Positions 13,868 to 23,307 of a stretch of 36,836 nucleotides of DNA are shown piece after piece; position 1 is the first letter of the stretch, and every line of letters begins with the position of its first letter. A model generated the notes under the pieces. It did not search any database and was not told the origin of the DNA. It worked only from the letters and a program-made list of their open reading frames with translations. This DNA is from an uncultured Paracoccaceae bacterium. Lineage in GTDB: Bacteria > Pseudomonadota > Alphaproteobacteria > Rhodobacterales > Rhodobacteraceae. Both the position numbers and the translations under genes were made by a program. The stretch spans positions 1 through 36,836 of the forward strand of contig CANLEQ010000029.1 of the NCBI GenBank assembly GCA_947489705.1. The letters run 5' to 3'.

Positions 13868-15639
13868 GCAATCCGGTCGAGCGGTATCTGGAGCGCGCCA
13901 GGGCGGCAGCACCGCATGTCTCCGCGCTCGATGCGGTGATGGGCGAGGACTGGGCGATCGTCGACGTGGGCCGTGCCAGGCGGGGACAGGATCCGTGGCC
14001 GGGATTGCGGGCGGCGCATCGTGCCGATGTGGCACGCGGATTCTCCGGCGGCATGCTGCCGGGAAGAAAGCCGCAGGCGGTCGTGAAGATGATCCGCAAG
14101 GGAGGCGCGTCCGACGCCCGCGGTCTCAAGGCACAGATGGCATACCTGTCGCGGGACGGCGCGCAGCCTTTGCAGCGGTCGGAGGCCATGATGGGGATCG
14201 AGGTCGATGCCGAGCAGGCGGCGCTTCTGGCGAAGGACTGGCGGATGCCGCCGGAGGGTTCCGGCCGGGCCGACCGCACGTCGCACTTCATCGTCAGCTT
14301 TCCGCAGGACGCGCAACACGAACCGGCCGAGCGCGCGGGCCGCGCCTGGGCGGAGGAGATGTTCGGCTCCGGCCAGTATGGCGGCGACAGCTACGATTAC
14401 TACACCGCGTTCCATACCGACCGGGCGCATCCGCACATGCATGTCGTCGTCTACCGACGGGGGCTCGAGAACGGCGCGTGGCTCAAGGTCTCGCGGCGCA
14501 GCGACGTGAACTACGACCGGATGCGCGCAATCCTCGTCGAGGTCTCGGCACGCGAGGGGATCGAGCTGGAAGCGACGACGCGGCTTGCGCGCGGGGTGCA
14601 TGACAGGCCGGTGCCGGATGCGGAATACCGGCGAGCGGCGGCAGAGGGCCGGGAGGCCGAGGCGCCCGATCATACCCGCGAGACGGCGATCCGCGCGGCG
14701 GCGTCGCTCATCCATTTTGCCCGCCAGTTCGCGGCGGATGCCCGGGCGATCGCGCGCGATCTGCCGGAGCAGGCACAGATCCTGGACGCGATCTCCGAAC
14801 AATTGGCGGCGGGAAGGGCAATCACCGCGCGGGATTACGGCGACCTCACACCGGAAGGAGAGAAGCAGATGGCCGACAGGCTGGAAGACGTGACGACGGA
14901 GGTGCGCGGCAAGTTCGAGCGTCTCGACAATGATGTCGTGGACGTGGAGGACAATGCGACACGAATGCGGTTCCTGCGGCAGATCGCGGAGCTGAAGGCT
15001 AATACCGTGCCCTACATGCGCGATCCCGGTGCGCTTCGAGAGTTCGCCGAGCGCGACGAGAGCGGTCGCTTCGAGGCCATCGTTCCTTCGGACCCGGTGT
15101 CGCGCGAGGTCAAGTCGTCGGCCGATGAGGTCGCGCGGGACATCGCGGCCGGCTACGGGGTGGACCCCGATGCGACCCTCGAGCGGTATTCCGGCGCGAT
15201 CCCGTCGAAGGGGCTTGCCCGCCTCTTTGCCGAGGCAGAGGAACGCGAACGGTATGACACCCGGCAGCGAACGGGCGAGGGCCCCGAAAGCGTCGAAAAG
15301 CGAGAGGCCGAGCTGAGGCGGATGCGGACCGAATTGCGGAACGTCTACCGGGAAGGCCGCGAGATCGTGCAGGAGCAGTACACCCGGATGGCCGAATTCC
15401 GGAAAGAGCCCGGTTACAGTGATCGCGACGACGAGCAACCCGCGCGGAACGCTCTCGAGGTCGATGCGCAAACCAGGGCCGACGACCGCGACCGGTTCAT
15501 GGCCGCCAGGGACGGCTCAGCGGAGATACTCGAACAGCAGGTCCAGATCGACAAGCCGTCGCGCAACATCAGGATGACGCCCGAGCAGGAGCGCATCAGG
15601 CAGGAGCTCGAGCGCGACACCGACGGATACGACCGCTGA
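13864..15639 (+). CDS. virD2: VirD2-like relaxase (MOBP)
   Basis: The 591-residue protein uses GTG 13864, overlapping virD1. The relaxase domain spans about residues 70-265. It holds the likely catalytic tyrosine Y94 in MAYLSRDG, HFIVSFPQ near 141, AEEMFGSGQYGG near 163, the metal-binding HPHMH (189-193) and WLKVSRRSDVNYDRM, all in the order seen in VirD2. After this comes a long acidic, helical C-terminal region, larger than in Agrobacterium VirD2 (about 430-450 residues), with an Arg/Glu-rich end. Relaxases nick oriT, stay covalently bound to the 5' end and pilot the strand through the channel. The stop is 1 bp from the convergent virD4 stop. I see no nuclear-localisation-like cluster of the Agrobacterium kind. 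Confidence 0.93.
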   Translation: MSNPVERYLERARAAAPHVSALDAVMGEDWAIVDVGRARRGQDPWPGLRAAHRADVARGFSGGMLPGRKPQAVVKMIRKGGASDARGLKAQMAYLSRDGAQPLQRSEAMMGIEVDAEQAALLAKDWRMPPEGSGRADRTSHFIVSFPQDAQHEPAERAGRAWAEEMFGSGQYGGDSYDYYTAFHTDRAHPHMHVVVYRRGLENGAWLKVSRRSDVNYDRMRAILVEVSAREGIELEATTRLARGVHDRPVPDAEYRRAAAEGREAEAPDHTRETAIRAAASLIHFARQFAADARAIARDLPEQAQILDAISEQLAAGRAITARDYGDLTPEGEKQMADRLEDVTTEVRGKFERLDNDVVDVEDNATRMRFLRQIAELKANTVPYMRDPGALREFAERDESGRFEAIVPSDPVSREVKSSADEVARDIAAGYGVDPDATLERYSGAIPSKGLARLFAEAEERERYDTRQRTGEGPESVEKREAELRRMRTELRNVYREGREIVQEQYTRMAEFRKEPGYSDRDDEQPARNALEVDAQTRADDRDRFMAARDGSAEILEQQVQIDKPSRNIRMTPEQERIRQELERDTDGYDR

Positions 15640-15640
15640 G

Positions 15641-17857
15641 TCAGGGGGCGTGGCCTGCAAGGGCAGAGGCATCCGCGCGTGCCTTTTCAAGACGCGCCAG
15701 GGTGTCGGCTGCCCTGCTCCCGGAGGACGGCTTCGGACCGTCATGCGGGACGTCTTCCGAGGCGACAGGTTGCTTCCTCTCGCGCTTCGCCTTGCTGTTC
15801 GAAGTATCGGCAATCTGAGACGGGCTTACGCCATCTTCCACCCCTGCAAGTTTGCGGCGTGCTTCTTTCACCCGCGTGCTCAGAGCATCGACATGGATGC
15901 TCGCCTGTCGGAGACCTTTGATCCGTCGCTCTCGATCAGCTTCCGCGACATCGACAGAAGGCGCTCCCGGCTCCTCTGACGCAGGTGACGCAGGTGACGC
16001 AGGTGACGCAAATGCCGCCTTCTCTGGCTGAATGCCAACGTCTTCGACCCGTGGGTCTTGATATGCGGGCATATCACCTGCCTCTCTGGCGTCTTCGATC
16101 GCGGCCGCCGCCGACCCATCGGTGAGTGGACCGTCGCTGGGCCGCGGGTCAGTGTCGCCCGGGTCGATGGAAGGGTTCGAAGGATCGTACGGGTCGACAT
16201 TTGGCGGTTCGGGATAATCTCCCTTTTGGGACCCAAAGATTCTCTTCAGTTCGCGATCCTCAAAGAAGGTCACGCGATGCGCGATGATCGGCAGCATGTT
16301 CTGGACGAGAGCGACGACCTGATCCACGCCCAGCAGGCGAACCTGTTCCGGCCGGATCAGGCGAGCGCTTTCCATACGCTCGGAATAGGAGGTAGTCAGT
16401 TCGCCCCCTTTCCAGGATCTGGAGCGGGTTTTCCGGGTGAAATCCCCGATGGCCTTGCTGATGTAGTCCGGGGTCTCTTCGTCTGCCGGACCCATGAACA
16501 GCTGGATCCCGCAGTTCGAGATGAACGTGCCGGCGCCGTCCTTGCCGTAGAGATCACGCAGCGACGAAATAGTCTGCACGACGAGCATGACGCGCACCTG
16601 GTATTCGCGCAGCGTCGTGATGGCTGTCTTGAGGTTGTCCATCCGGCCCAGCGACACGAACTCGTCGAGAAGCATGAGGACGGGGTATTTGTCGCCCGTC
16701 TTCGGGTCTGGCAGGGTACGCTGCAGAATGGCCACGGCCTGCTGGAAGATCAGGCGCACCAATGGCGCAAGCGGTTCGATGTCGTTGGGTGGAATGACAA
16801 TGTAGATCGAGGCCGGCTGCGACCGCAGCGATCCGAGCCTGAAGTCGGTAGCCGCCGTCGCGTCCCGAACCATCGGGTCGGCCCAAAGGCCAAGCCCGCC
16901 ATCCATGAGGATCGAGAGATAGGCCGACAGATGCTTGTCATCGCGACTGGAGAACTTGTTGAAGATCGACCGTGCGTTGTCGGACCGGACCTCGACCGCC
17001 ATATTGAAGAGGTTCGTACTAGCCTTGCCCGGTTGCGATAGCGCGTCGTGGATCGCGGCAATCGTCGGTGTCCCACGCTCGATAACGAGAAGGGCCGTCG
17101 CCGCAAAGATGTCCCGAGCGCCATCGAGAAAGCCCTGGGCGCTATCTCCCTTGATCGTAATAAACGACGCTGCGAGCCGCCGCGCTTCGGTGAACTGTCG
17201 TCGGACATCCGTTGCCGCAACGTCTTCCAGCGGATTGAACCTGTGGGTCCGTCCCTCGGCGTCATAGGGCGAGAACCTGAAGACGCGATCTCCGAGCGTA
17301 TGCCGATGACGCGCCGTGTTTTCGTAGTTCGCTCCCTTGAGATCGAGACAGATGATCGACCCCGGATAGGTCAGAAGGGTAGGCGTCACGATCCCCACCC
17401 CCTTGCCGACGCCCGTAGGTGCCGTGATCAGGCTGTGCGGAATGGAGACCGACGTGAGATATGCAGCCCGGCTTTTCGGTGTTCCGAGCTTGCCGAAAAT
17501 CGGTCCGTTGATCTTCTGAATGCCAGAGAGAAGCTTTGCCCGCTTTATCTCTTCCCCGGTGGCCCACCGAGCCGATCCATGGCTCGTCAAAACCGGCTGC
17601 ATGCCGATCACCGGGACCAGCATCGTCATCGCCAGAGCGATACCCCCACCGATCATCGCCGCGGTACGAAACGGCTCGGACAGGACCCGCCACGAGACGG
17701 GAAGGAAGTTGAAGATCGTCCCGAACCCGACATTGGCGAGATCACCGCCTCTCGCCCATTCCGCATAGGCTCCGGAAGCAAGGATGCCAATTAGGCTTCC
17801 GATGAAGAGCCCGGCCAGCGCCAGAAGAAGGACATCTTTCGATCTGCTATCGGTCAT
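15641..17857 (-). CDS. virD4: VirD4-like coupling protein (T4CP)
   Basis: The 738-residue protein has N-terminal membrane segments (about 8-30 and 68-86), then GSARWAT, Walker A TAPTGVGKG (145-153) and Walker B YPVLMLLDEF (391-400). The TraG/VirD4 phrase LVVQTISSLRDLYG follows near 430. This inner-membrane hexameric ATPase recruits the relaxase-DNA complex to the secretion channel. The C-terminal 170 residues after about 560 are acidic and disordered, with an ASP triplet repeat encoded by a 9-bp DNA repeat. Such tails often bind cargo or accessory factors. It is the last gene of the virB operon, 12 bp after virB11. Confidence 0.94.
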   Translation of the reverse strand: MTDSRSKDVLLLALAGLFIGSLIGILASGAYAEWARGGDLANVGFGTIFNFLPVSWRVLSEPFRTAAMIGGGIALAMTMLVPVIGMQPVLTSHGSARWATGEEIKRAKLLSGIQKINGPIFGKLGTPKSRAAYLTSVSIPHSLITAPTGVGKGVGIVTPTLLTYPGSIICLDLKGANYENTARHRHTLGDRVFRFSPYDAEGRTHRFNPLEDVAATDVRRQFTEARRLAASFITIKGDSAQGFLDGARDIFAATALLVIERGTPTIAAIHDALSQPGKASTNLFNMAVEVRSDNARSIFNKFSSRDDKHLSAYLSILMDGGLGLWADPMVRDATAATDFRLGSLRSQPASIYIVIPPNDIEPLAPLVRLIFQQAVAILQRTLPDPKTGDKYPVLMLLDEFVSLGRMDNLKTAITTLREYQVRVMLVVQTISSLRDLYGKDGAGTFISNCGIQLFMGPADEETPDYISKAIGDFTRKTRSRSWKGGELTTSYSERMESARLIRPEQVRLLGVDQVVALVQNMLPIIAHRVTFFEDRELKRIFGSQKGDYPEPPNVDPYDPSNPSIDPGDTDPRPSDGPLTDGSAAAAIEDAREAGDMPAYQDPRVEDVGIQPEKAAFASPASPASPASEEPGAPSVDVAEADRERRIKGLRQASIHVDALSTRVKEARRKLAGVEDGVSPSQIADTSNSKAKRERKQPVASEDVPHDGPKPSSGSRAADTLARLEKARADASALAGHAP
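15977..16010 (+). repeat. Short 9-bp tandem repeat inside virD4
   Basis: TGACGCAGG occurs three times and then TGACGCA once more, head to tail. On the coding strand it encodes Ala-Ser-Pro triplets in the VirD4 tail. The period and the NGNCGCANN form resemble the plus-strand reading of the larger array upstream of virC1. Confidence 0.8.
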
Positions 17858-17869
17858 GTGTTCTTCGTT

Positions 17870-18850
17870 CTATGAAAGCGCCGGCATATAGACTTGCAGG
17901 ACGCCGCGCCGGCCTTTGTGGCGTCCTGTCTGTATCACCAGGTCGATCGTCGAACGGGCGTAGTCGAAGACGTCCTGCCGGGTCAGATCGAGACCGGCGC
18001 GCAGCACCATCATCGACAAGCGCTCCAGCGCCAGTTGGGGACTGTCGGCATGAATCGTGCTGATCGAGCCCGGATGCCCGGTGTTGATCGCCTCGAGGAA
18101 GTTGAAGGCTTCGGCCCCCCGGATTTCACCAAGGATCAACCTGTCGGGCCGCATCCGGAGCGCGCTTTCGAGCAAGTGGGCCGGGGAGCGTTCGGAATCC
18201 TTGCGCCTGTCGGCCACCAGTCCCACGGTGTTGGGATGCGGAAGGTGCAGCTCGGGCGCGTCCTCGATCGTCACCATGCGCTCACCGTGATCGGCCATGG
18301 ACATGATCGCGCGGGCGAGTGTGGTCTTGCCCGACGACGTGCCGCCCGAGATCAGCATGTTCAATTTTTCGCAGACGGCCCGGCGCATGAGGACGGGCAG
18401 GTCACCCGCTTCCGCAAGCCCTCTCAGCCCTTCGAGCTGTTGCCGTCGCCGGGCTTCGACATCGACCTCCGCGCCCATCAAAAAGCCTACTTCCTCCAGA
18501 TCGAGGATGCGCGAGACGTATTTGCGGATCGAGACCGACACGCCGTCCTCGATCGCGGGGGGCACGATGACCTGCACGCGCATGGATTGACCGAAGATGC
18601 GGATACGGCCCGACACGATAGGGTGTTTGGCCCCAAGCTGGTTCTTCGTCTCGTTCGCGAGGTGCGTGCCCAGCATCTTGAGGCGCTCGAACGGGATCGT
18701 ACCGCCCCATTTCTGCATGTGCGCCGCCCCGGCATACTCGACCCAGATGCTTTGATCAGGGTTGATGACGACCTCGTTCACACGCTCGGAGACGAGTGGC
18801 TCTCGAAGGGGCAGCAATCCCTGTTCTGCGTAACTGGCGGGGCCACTCAA
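17870..18850 (-). CDS. virB11: VirB11-like secretion ATPase
   Basis: The 326-residue protein has an N-terminal domain (VNEVVINPDQSIWVEYAG), then the NTPase core with Walker A GGTSSGKTT (169-177), an Asp box VTIEDAPELHLP, the LRMRPDRLILGEIRGAEAFN segment (Walker B) and the His-box GSISTIHADSP. VirB11 is a hexameric traffic ATPase at the inner face of the membrane that switches the machine between pilus assembly and substrate transfer. Its length fits the family. The start overlaps the virB10 stop by 4 nt. Confidence 0.95.
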   Translation of the reverse strand: MSGPASYAEQGLLPLREPLVSERVNEVVINPDQSIWVEYAGAAHMQKWGGTIPFERLKMLGTHLANETKNQLGAKHPIVSGRIRIFGQSMRVQVIVPPAIEDGVSVSIRKYVSRILDLEEVGFLMGAEVDVEARRRQQLEGLRGLAEAGDLPVLMRRAVCEKLNMLISGGTSSGKTTLARAIMSMADHGERMVTIEDAPELHLPHPNTVGLVADRRKDSERSPAHLLESALRMRPDRLILGEIRGAEAFNFLEAINTGHPGSISTIHADSPQLALERLSMMVLRAGLDLTRQDVFDYARSTIDLVIQTGRHKGRRGVLQVYMPALS

Positions 18851-20139
18851 AACACGAGATCCCGGTTCACGAACACGGTCATGTATGTGCCCTGGTCGAT
18901 GTAGATGACCGGCCCCGCCGAGAGGTAATCACCCATCACGCCCTGCGAGGCTGTTGCCAGGTCATCGCCTACGTCCTGCGCCGTATCGGATACCCTCGCG
19001 TTTGCATCGGGCCCGACGATGACTTCCGGCCCGGCGCCGATAAGCGAGATCAGCGCCGCGGAGCCGAACCGCTGGCGGAAGCGAGAATCTACGTATCCGG
19101 ACTGCCCGGACCGGCCAAGCGCGTCGGCTCCATAGCCTCCGAGCTCCACGCTGACACCCTGCGGTGTCACGGCGCGGTTCCATGCGATCTGAACCCGATC
19201 CTGCACCACAGACACGTCCGAATTGTAGGAGCCGATCAGACGCGAGCCCTGCGGGATCAGGATGTTCATTCCGTCGTGGCTCATCACGTTGTCGGTCACG
19301 ACCGCCCGGATCACCCCGGGCAGCTCCGTACTGACAGCCGTCTCCAGCACCGCGTTCAGCGTCGTACCCTGCACGATCGTCCGACCGGGATTGGCGATCT
19401 GCGTCGCGCGCACGGTGTCGTAGCTGCGCGAACTGGCCTCTGCCATGAACTGCTCGTTCGAAGACAACCGGCGGCCGGACCCATCTTCACCGCTGGCACC
19501 GCCACCCTGGTTGCCGCCTCCGGTCCTCGCCCCCGATGCGTCGAGCACGATGCTGTCCGACATGATCTGCGCCTCCGCGATTGCCGCGCGCCGAGCTCGC
19601 TCCTCCTCCAGCCGTTCGCGCGCCCTCCGCTCATCCTCGCTCGTATCCGCCCCGGTATTCTGGGTCAGTTGGGCAAGAAGGGTTTGATAGCGTTCCTCGG
19701 CCTCAGCCTGTTCGGTCCGCATCGCTTCCAGTTCCTCCTCGAGAGCATCGACCTTCGAGCCATCTCCTTGCGCGTTGCGAAGTGATTTCAGTTCATTCTC
19801 CAGCCGAGCGATGAGCTGGTCCTTGGCCTCGTCGCTTACATCGCTCGCTGGTTCTGGCGCCGAGGTCATCGTAGCCGGGGCAGAAGTCTCTGGTTCCGCC
19901 GTCCGAACCGGGGGCGGCATCCCGGTATCGACACCGGGAACCGCTTCTCGCTCCTGCATGTCGGTGGTCTGTGACGTGTCGGGGCCGCCGGTATCGACCT
20001 GTTCCGAAACGAGCAGGAAGTACGCAAGAGCTCCAGCCGCACCCAGCACAGCGGTCCCGGCCAAGAGGCGCGAGCGCCCGGCTGGACGATTGCGGCCGTC
20101 GAGGATCTCATCGCGGCGGGTTTTGTAGTCGTCGCTCAT
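18847..20139 (-). CDS. virB10: VirB10-like core complex protein
   Basis: The 430-residue protein has a short cytoplasmic end, one transmembrane helix (about 25-45, LLAGTAVLGAAGALAYFLLV), a Pro/Glu-rich linker with a coiled-coil section (KDQLIARLENELKSLRNAQG) and the C-terminal TrbI domain with TIVQGTTLNAVLETAVSTEL, then GSRLIGSYNSDV and the outer-membrane-pore end (YMTVFVNRDLVF). VirB10 spans both membranes and senses energy from VirD4 and VirB11. It overlaps virB9 and virB11 by 4 nt each, so translation is coupled. Confidence 0.94.
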   Translation of the reverse strand: MSDDYKTRRDEILDGRNRPAGRSRLLAGTAVLGAAGALAYFLLVSEQVDTGGPDTSQTTDMQEREAVPGVDTGMPPPVRTAEPETSAPATMTSAPEPASDVSDEAKDQLIARLENELKSLRNAQGDGSKVDALEEELEAMRTEQAEAEERYQTLLAQLTQNTGADTSEDERRARERLEEERARRAAIAEAQIMSDSIVLDASGARTGGGNQGGGASGEDGSGRRLSSNEQFMAEASSRSYDTVRATQIANPGRTIVQGTTLNAVLETAVSTELPGVIRAVVTDNVMSHDGMNILIPQGSRLIGSYNSDVSVVQDRVQIAWNRAVTPQGVSVELGGYGADALGRSGQSGYVDSRFRQRFGSAALISLIGAGPEVIVGPDANARVSDTAQDVGDDLATASQGVMGDYLSAGPVIYIDQGTYMTVFVNRDLVF

Positions 20140-20930
20140 TTCGTCACCACACTTCCTGTGAAGTCCGGATCATACCCGTAGCCCTGGGCGAGCCGCGGCG
20201 CCCGGCGTCCCCCCGGCACCGATCGGATGACATCGCCATGCGCAATGCAGATTTCCTCGTCGCCGATGCGGATGGTCCACCGATCGGACACGCGATCGAT
20301 GATCGTGGCGTTCTCGGTATGACGCGCGTTCACGATGATCTCGCGCCCGTCCGGGCCGACGAGGAAGATGCCCGGCCGGCGGGCGTTGCCAGGAAAGACG
20401 AAGATGGTCCGCTGGCCGTCGTCATAGACCTGGACGGGCTTGAGCTGATCGGCATCGCCGGCTGCGAAGTAGTTGTCGTCCTTCGGGCGCTCCGCGCGCT
20501 CGATCGCAGCCTTCCGCTGACGCGCCTCCTCCTGAGGATAGCGAAACGAGACCCGGTAGTTCAGATCGGGCGAGCCAACCTGCCCGGGACGGGCGCGCAG
20601 CTCGAAAGTGTAGGGCCGCTCGCTCGTATAGACCGTCATGTTTGTGTAGGCGCCCTCGATCAGCGGCTTCACGGACAGGATGTCGCCCCGATCGAGGCGG
20701 ACGATCTGCCAGCTCTCGCTGTCACCCACCTGGACCGATTCAATGCTCTCGCCTGCCTCGAACTCGATCGAGGTGATGAACCGCATGAAGGTGTCGAGCC
20801 GATAGACTTCGTGTTGGTCGTAGGTGAAGGATCGAATGCGGCTATCCTGCGGAAACGGACGGGGCTTCGTCTCGGCCGCGGCGGTGCCGCTCGAGGCGAC
20901 GAGCGCGAGGATGGCAATGGCGTGTCTCAT
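20136..20930 (-). CDS. virB9: VirB9-like core complex protein
   Basis: The 264-residue precursor starts at ATG 20930 (MRHAIAILALVASSGTAAAE), which gives a clean signal peptide with AXA cleavage. An upstream in-frame extension to 21053 would run inside virB8 and lacks a signal peptide. The mature part has RIRSFTYDQHEVYRLDTFM, FRYP near 145 and the C-terminal CagX/VirB9 domain that binds VirB7 and the VirB10 end (GQRTIFVFPGNARRPGIFLV, then a DRWTIRIGDEEICIA segment). It forms the outer-membrane core ring. It starts 4 bp after virB8. Confidence 0.93.
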   Translation of the reverse strand: MRHAIAILALVASSGTAAAETKPRPFPQDSRIRSFTYDQHEVYRLDTFMRFITSIEFEAGESIESVQVGDSESWQIVRLDRGDILSVKPLIEGAYTNMTVYTSERPYTFELRARPGQVGSPDLNYRVSFRYPQEEARQRKAAIERAERPKDDNYFAAGDADQLKPVQVYDDGQRTIFVFPGNARRPGIFLVGPDGREIIVNARHTENATIIDRVSDRWTIRIGDEEICIAHGDVIRSVPGGRRAPRLAQGYGYDPDFTGSVVTK

Positions 20931-20934
20931 GGGG

Positions 20935-21609
20935 TCAGCCTCTCGGATCGAGGGTTTCGGCGTCGATGCGATAGCCGGTGACGGTGAAGCCCAGCGGATT
21001 GCGCCACACCTGATCGAGCGTCCGTTCGGTGCGCGGATCGAACCGGTAGCCAACGACGGCCACGAAATCCCTTTCCACCGCAGGAGCGCCTAGCTGCTCC
21101 AGGCGCCGCACGAAGCGGACCTGAGCGGTGTTGTCGTCGAGGATCGACACCGACCGGATGCGTGCCGTGATCACCGTGTCGCCCCCGTAGAACGACGGCG
21201 GATACTGGTCCGATCCGCTATTCCAGACACCGCGCAGAGACGATTGCGCCTGGCCGACCGACATGGCGTCTACGAGCGGGATGCGCTCGGGGTTGTCGGT
21301 CGGATCATAGGTCTCGCGATTGGTGACGTAGCGGACCAACTCGGACTCCAGGACCGCGCGTTGATCCGCAAGGCTCGTCGGACGGACCGAGACGACCTGT
21401 TCGGACTCTCCCGTCGCGCGATCGACCATCACCACGTAGGGGCGCACCTCCTTGAGCGGCATCGCCAGCGCCAGGGTTACGGCCGACATGAGGCCAATGC
21501 TCATGCCGGTGATGCCCACGCCCCAGCCCCAGTTCCTTTGCCGGCGCAGGGAAAAGAAAACCTCGTTCTCGAACGCTTCGGCCGTCTGTTCGGGTGTTTT
21601 CTGCACCAT
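20935..21609 (-). CDS. virB8: VirB8-like inner-membrane protein
   Basis: The 224-residue protein has a short cytoplasmic N-terminus (AFENEVFFSLRRQRNWGW), one transmembrane helix (about 30-50) and a periplasmic NTF2-like domain containing SLADQRAVLESELVRYVTNRETYDP and, near the end, QVRFVRRLEQ and NPLGFTVTGYRIDAE. VirB8 is an assembly factor that bridges the core complex and the inner membrane platform. A good GGAGTC site precedes ATG 21609. About 100 bp separate it from virB6, with nothing recognisable inside. Confidence 0.93.
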   Translation of the reverse strand: MVQKTPEQTAEAFENEVFFSLRRQRNWGWGVGITGMSIGLMSAVTLALAMPLKEVRPYVVMVDRATGESEQVVSVRPTSLADQRAVLESELVRYVTNRETYDPTDNPERIPLVDAMSVGQAQSSLRGVWNSGSDQYPPSFYGGDTVITARIRSVSILDDNTAQVRFVRRLEQLGAPAVERDFVAVVGYRFDPRTERTLDQVWRNPLGFTVTGYRIDAETLDPRG

Positions 21610-21709
21610 GCAGGCAGACTCCTCTTGGGCCGCTTTCCCGACGGAAAAGCGGATGGTTTCGGGTTTGAGGCGACCGGCTGGGGGTCAGACCGTCGTCATC
21701 CGGTTTGGA

Positions 21710-22879
21710 TCAATCGTCTTTGTTGACGTCTTTCGACGGCGTCCGGCTTCTTCGAAGCCTCCGGGCCTTTCGGATCTCGTATTGCTGTCCGGCGTTCGCC
21801 GCCTTGAACCGATCGCTCGCGGTGGATTGTCTGCCGTGCATTGCCGCGAACTGGCTGGAATTGTCCGCGAAGGACTGGCGGATTTTCTTCTGGCGTTGGC
21901 GCTCGGCCGACCGCGCTTCAGCGGCATTGCCGCCCGACGCTTTCGCCTCGCGCCCCGCCGACCAGGCCTCGGCCTCGCCGCGGACCGCCGGTGACGCCGC
22001 TCGATAGGCTCCCCGGGCCCCCGCCGCACCCATCGCAGCGGCACCGCCCGCCATACCGGCCGCCCCGAGGGCCATCGCAGCACCATTGGCGGTCGCCGTG
22101 ATCGTGCCCGACAGACCGTTGACCAGCGTGGGCACCATCACGGTCATGAAGATTGCCCCGACGCCCACGATCAGGAAGCCGGCGGCGTCCTCAAGGTCAT
22201 TGGCAGTTGCAGCTTCTGAAATGAGGCCCTGACCAATCCCGACGATCGCTCCGACGACGCCGGCCATCACCAAAGGGATCAGGGCGAAGCCGAGCGTGAA
22301 CTTGACCCAGCTCTCGAAGAGATTGGAGGTCCCCCTGAACATCAGAGTCGGAATGAAGATCGGGGCCAGTGCGATCGCCATCCCGAGCCCGATTTTCCCA
22401 AGTGCGATGACAATGATCGCCGCAGCCGCCATGAAGCCGCCGATGGCCCAAACCATGATCGAGGCCATGCTGATGGAGTAGAAGGCGGCTTCATCGGCAA
22501 GCGCATCAGAGAACTCGAACATCGTCGTGATCATCTGATCAAAGGCGGTGTTGAGGTTTGGCGCCATGACGACACCCATGAGCTGCGCACCAAGCTCGCC
22601 GGGGACATTCGTGACTATGTTGTAGATCGGCAGGAACTGCGCCCAGCTTGTCGCGACGGCGGTGACGATGACGTAGCGCATGCCCCATTTTAGGTACTCG
22701 CCGACGCGGATCGGCACCCATTGCATCAGCGCGTTGATCGCGATGAAGGCGAGCCCGCAGACACCCATCGCCTGGCACAATGTGGCGAGCGGCCCGGCAA
22801 ACGTGACGAAGCTACTCTCTGCGTATCCCGTGATCGCTCCATCAAGCGTGTTCAGGGTGTTTTCCACGAACGATGCCAC
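21710..22879 (-). CDS. virB6: VirB6-like polytopic membrane protein
   Basis: The 389-residue protein starts MASFVENTLNTLDGAITGYA. It has several hydrophobic helices: about 27-50, 60-80, a set at 140-175 (SIMVWAIGGFMAAAAIIVIA) and further ones at 205-250. The C-terminal 130 residues are Ala/Gly/Arg-rich and probably cytoplasmic. VirB6 lies at the base of the channel in the inner membrane and touches the passing DNA. The length and topology fit the family. It follows the small exported gene by 14 bp. Confidence 0.9.
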   Translation of the reverse strand: MASFVENTLNTLDGAITGYAESSFVTFAGPLATLCQAMGVCGLAFIAINALMQWVPIRVGEYLKWGMRYVIVTAVATSWAQFLPIYNIVTNVPGELGAQLMGVVMAPNLNTAFDQMITTMFEFSDALADEAAFYSISMASIMVWAIGGFMAAAAIIVIALGKIGLGMAIALAPIFIPTLMFRGTSNLFESWVKFTLGFALIPLVMAGVVGAIVGIGQGLISEAATANDLEDAAGFLIVGVGAIFMTVMVPTLVNGLSGTITATANGAAMALGAAGMAGGAAAMGAAGARGAYRAASPAVRGEAEAWSAGREAKASGGNAAEARSAERQRQKKIRQSFADNSSQFAAMHGRQSTASDRFKAANAGQQYEIRKARRLRRSRTPSKDVNKDD

Positions 22880-22893
22880 CGCGGCTGTCCTCT

Positions 22894-23307
22894 CTACTCG
22901 ATCGCGCCGACATTGCGGCAGTAGGCGGTAACTTCGAAAGCTTCCTCGGCAATTCCCGGCATCTCCCGGAATATTGGGGCCAGTTCCATCGTCGACATAC
23001 CGAAATACTCTTCCGGCACCATAGCCTTGATTGCGTCCCAGTCCCGCCGGCCGTTCAGGCAGGTGATCTCGTAGATCCGACCTTCGGCATAAGCCTCACA
23101 TTGCTCGCGCCTATGGGCGAGGTCCCACCGTTCTCGGTAGCGCATCAGGATCTGGTAGAGACCGTTATTGGTGCCGGCGATTTCCCGGGCTTCGTCCTGG
23201 TCCATGTCCAACTGGTTTTCACAGACGAACGATCCGCCGATCGCATGGGCCATCGGGGTTCCGAGAAGCAGTGCAGTCGCGGCCGCCGTCATCGTGGTTC
23301 GTATCAT
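22894..23307 (-). CDS. Exported protein encoded between virB5 and virB6
   Basis: This 137-residue precursor starts MIRTTMTAAATALLLGTPMA, followed by HA, a typical signal peptide. The mature part carries four cysteines (FVCEN, EQCEAY, ITCLNG, AYCRN), probably two disulfides in the periplasm, and a central helix (GLYQILMRYRERWDLAHRRE). The start overlaps the virB5 stop by 1 nt (TGATG), so it is part of the transfer operon. I recognise no family. An accessory role at the VirB5/VirB6 stage, or entry exclusion, is possible from its position only. Confidence 0.8.
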   Translation of the reverse strand: MIRTTMTAAATALLLGTPMAHAIGGSFVCENQLDMDQDEAREIAGTNNGLYQILMRYRERWDLAHRREQCEAYAEGRIYEITCLNGRRDWDAIKAMVPEEYFGMSTMELAPIFREMPGIAEEAFEVTAYCRNVGAIE

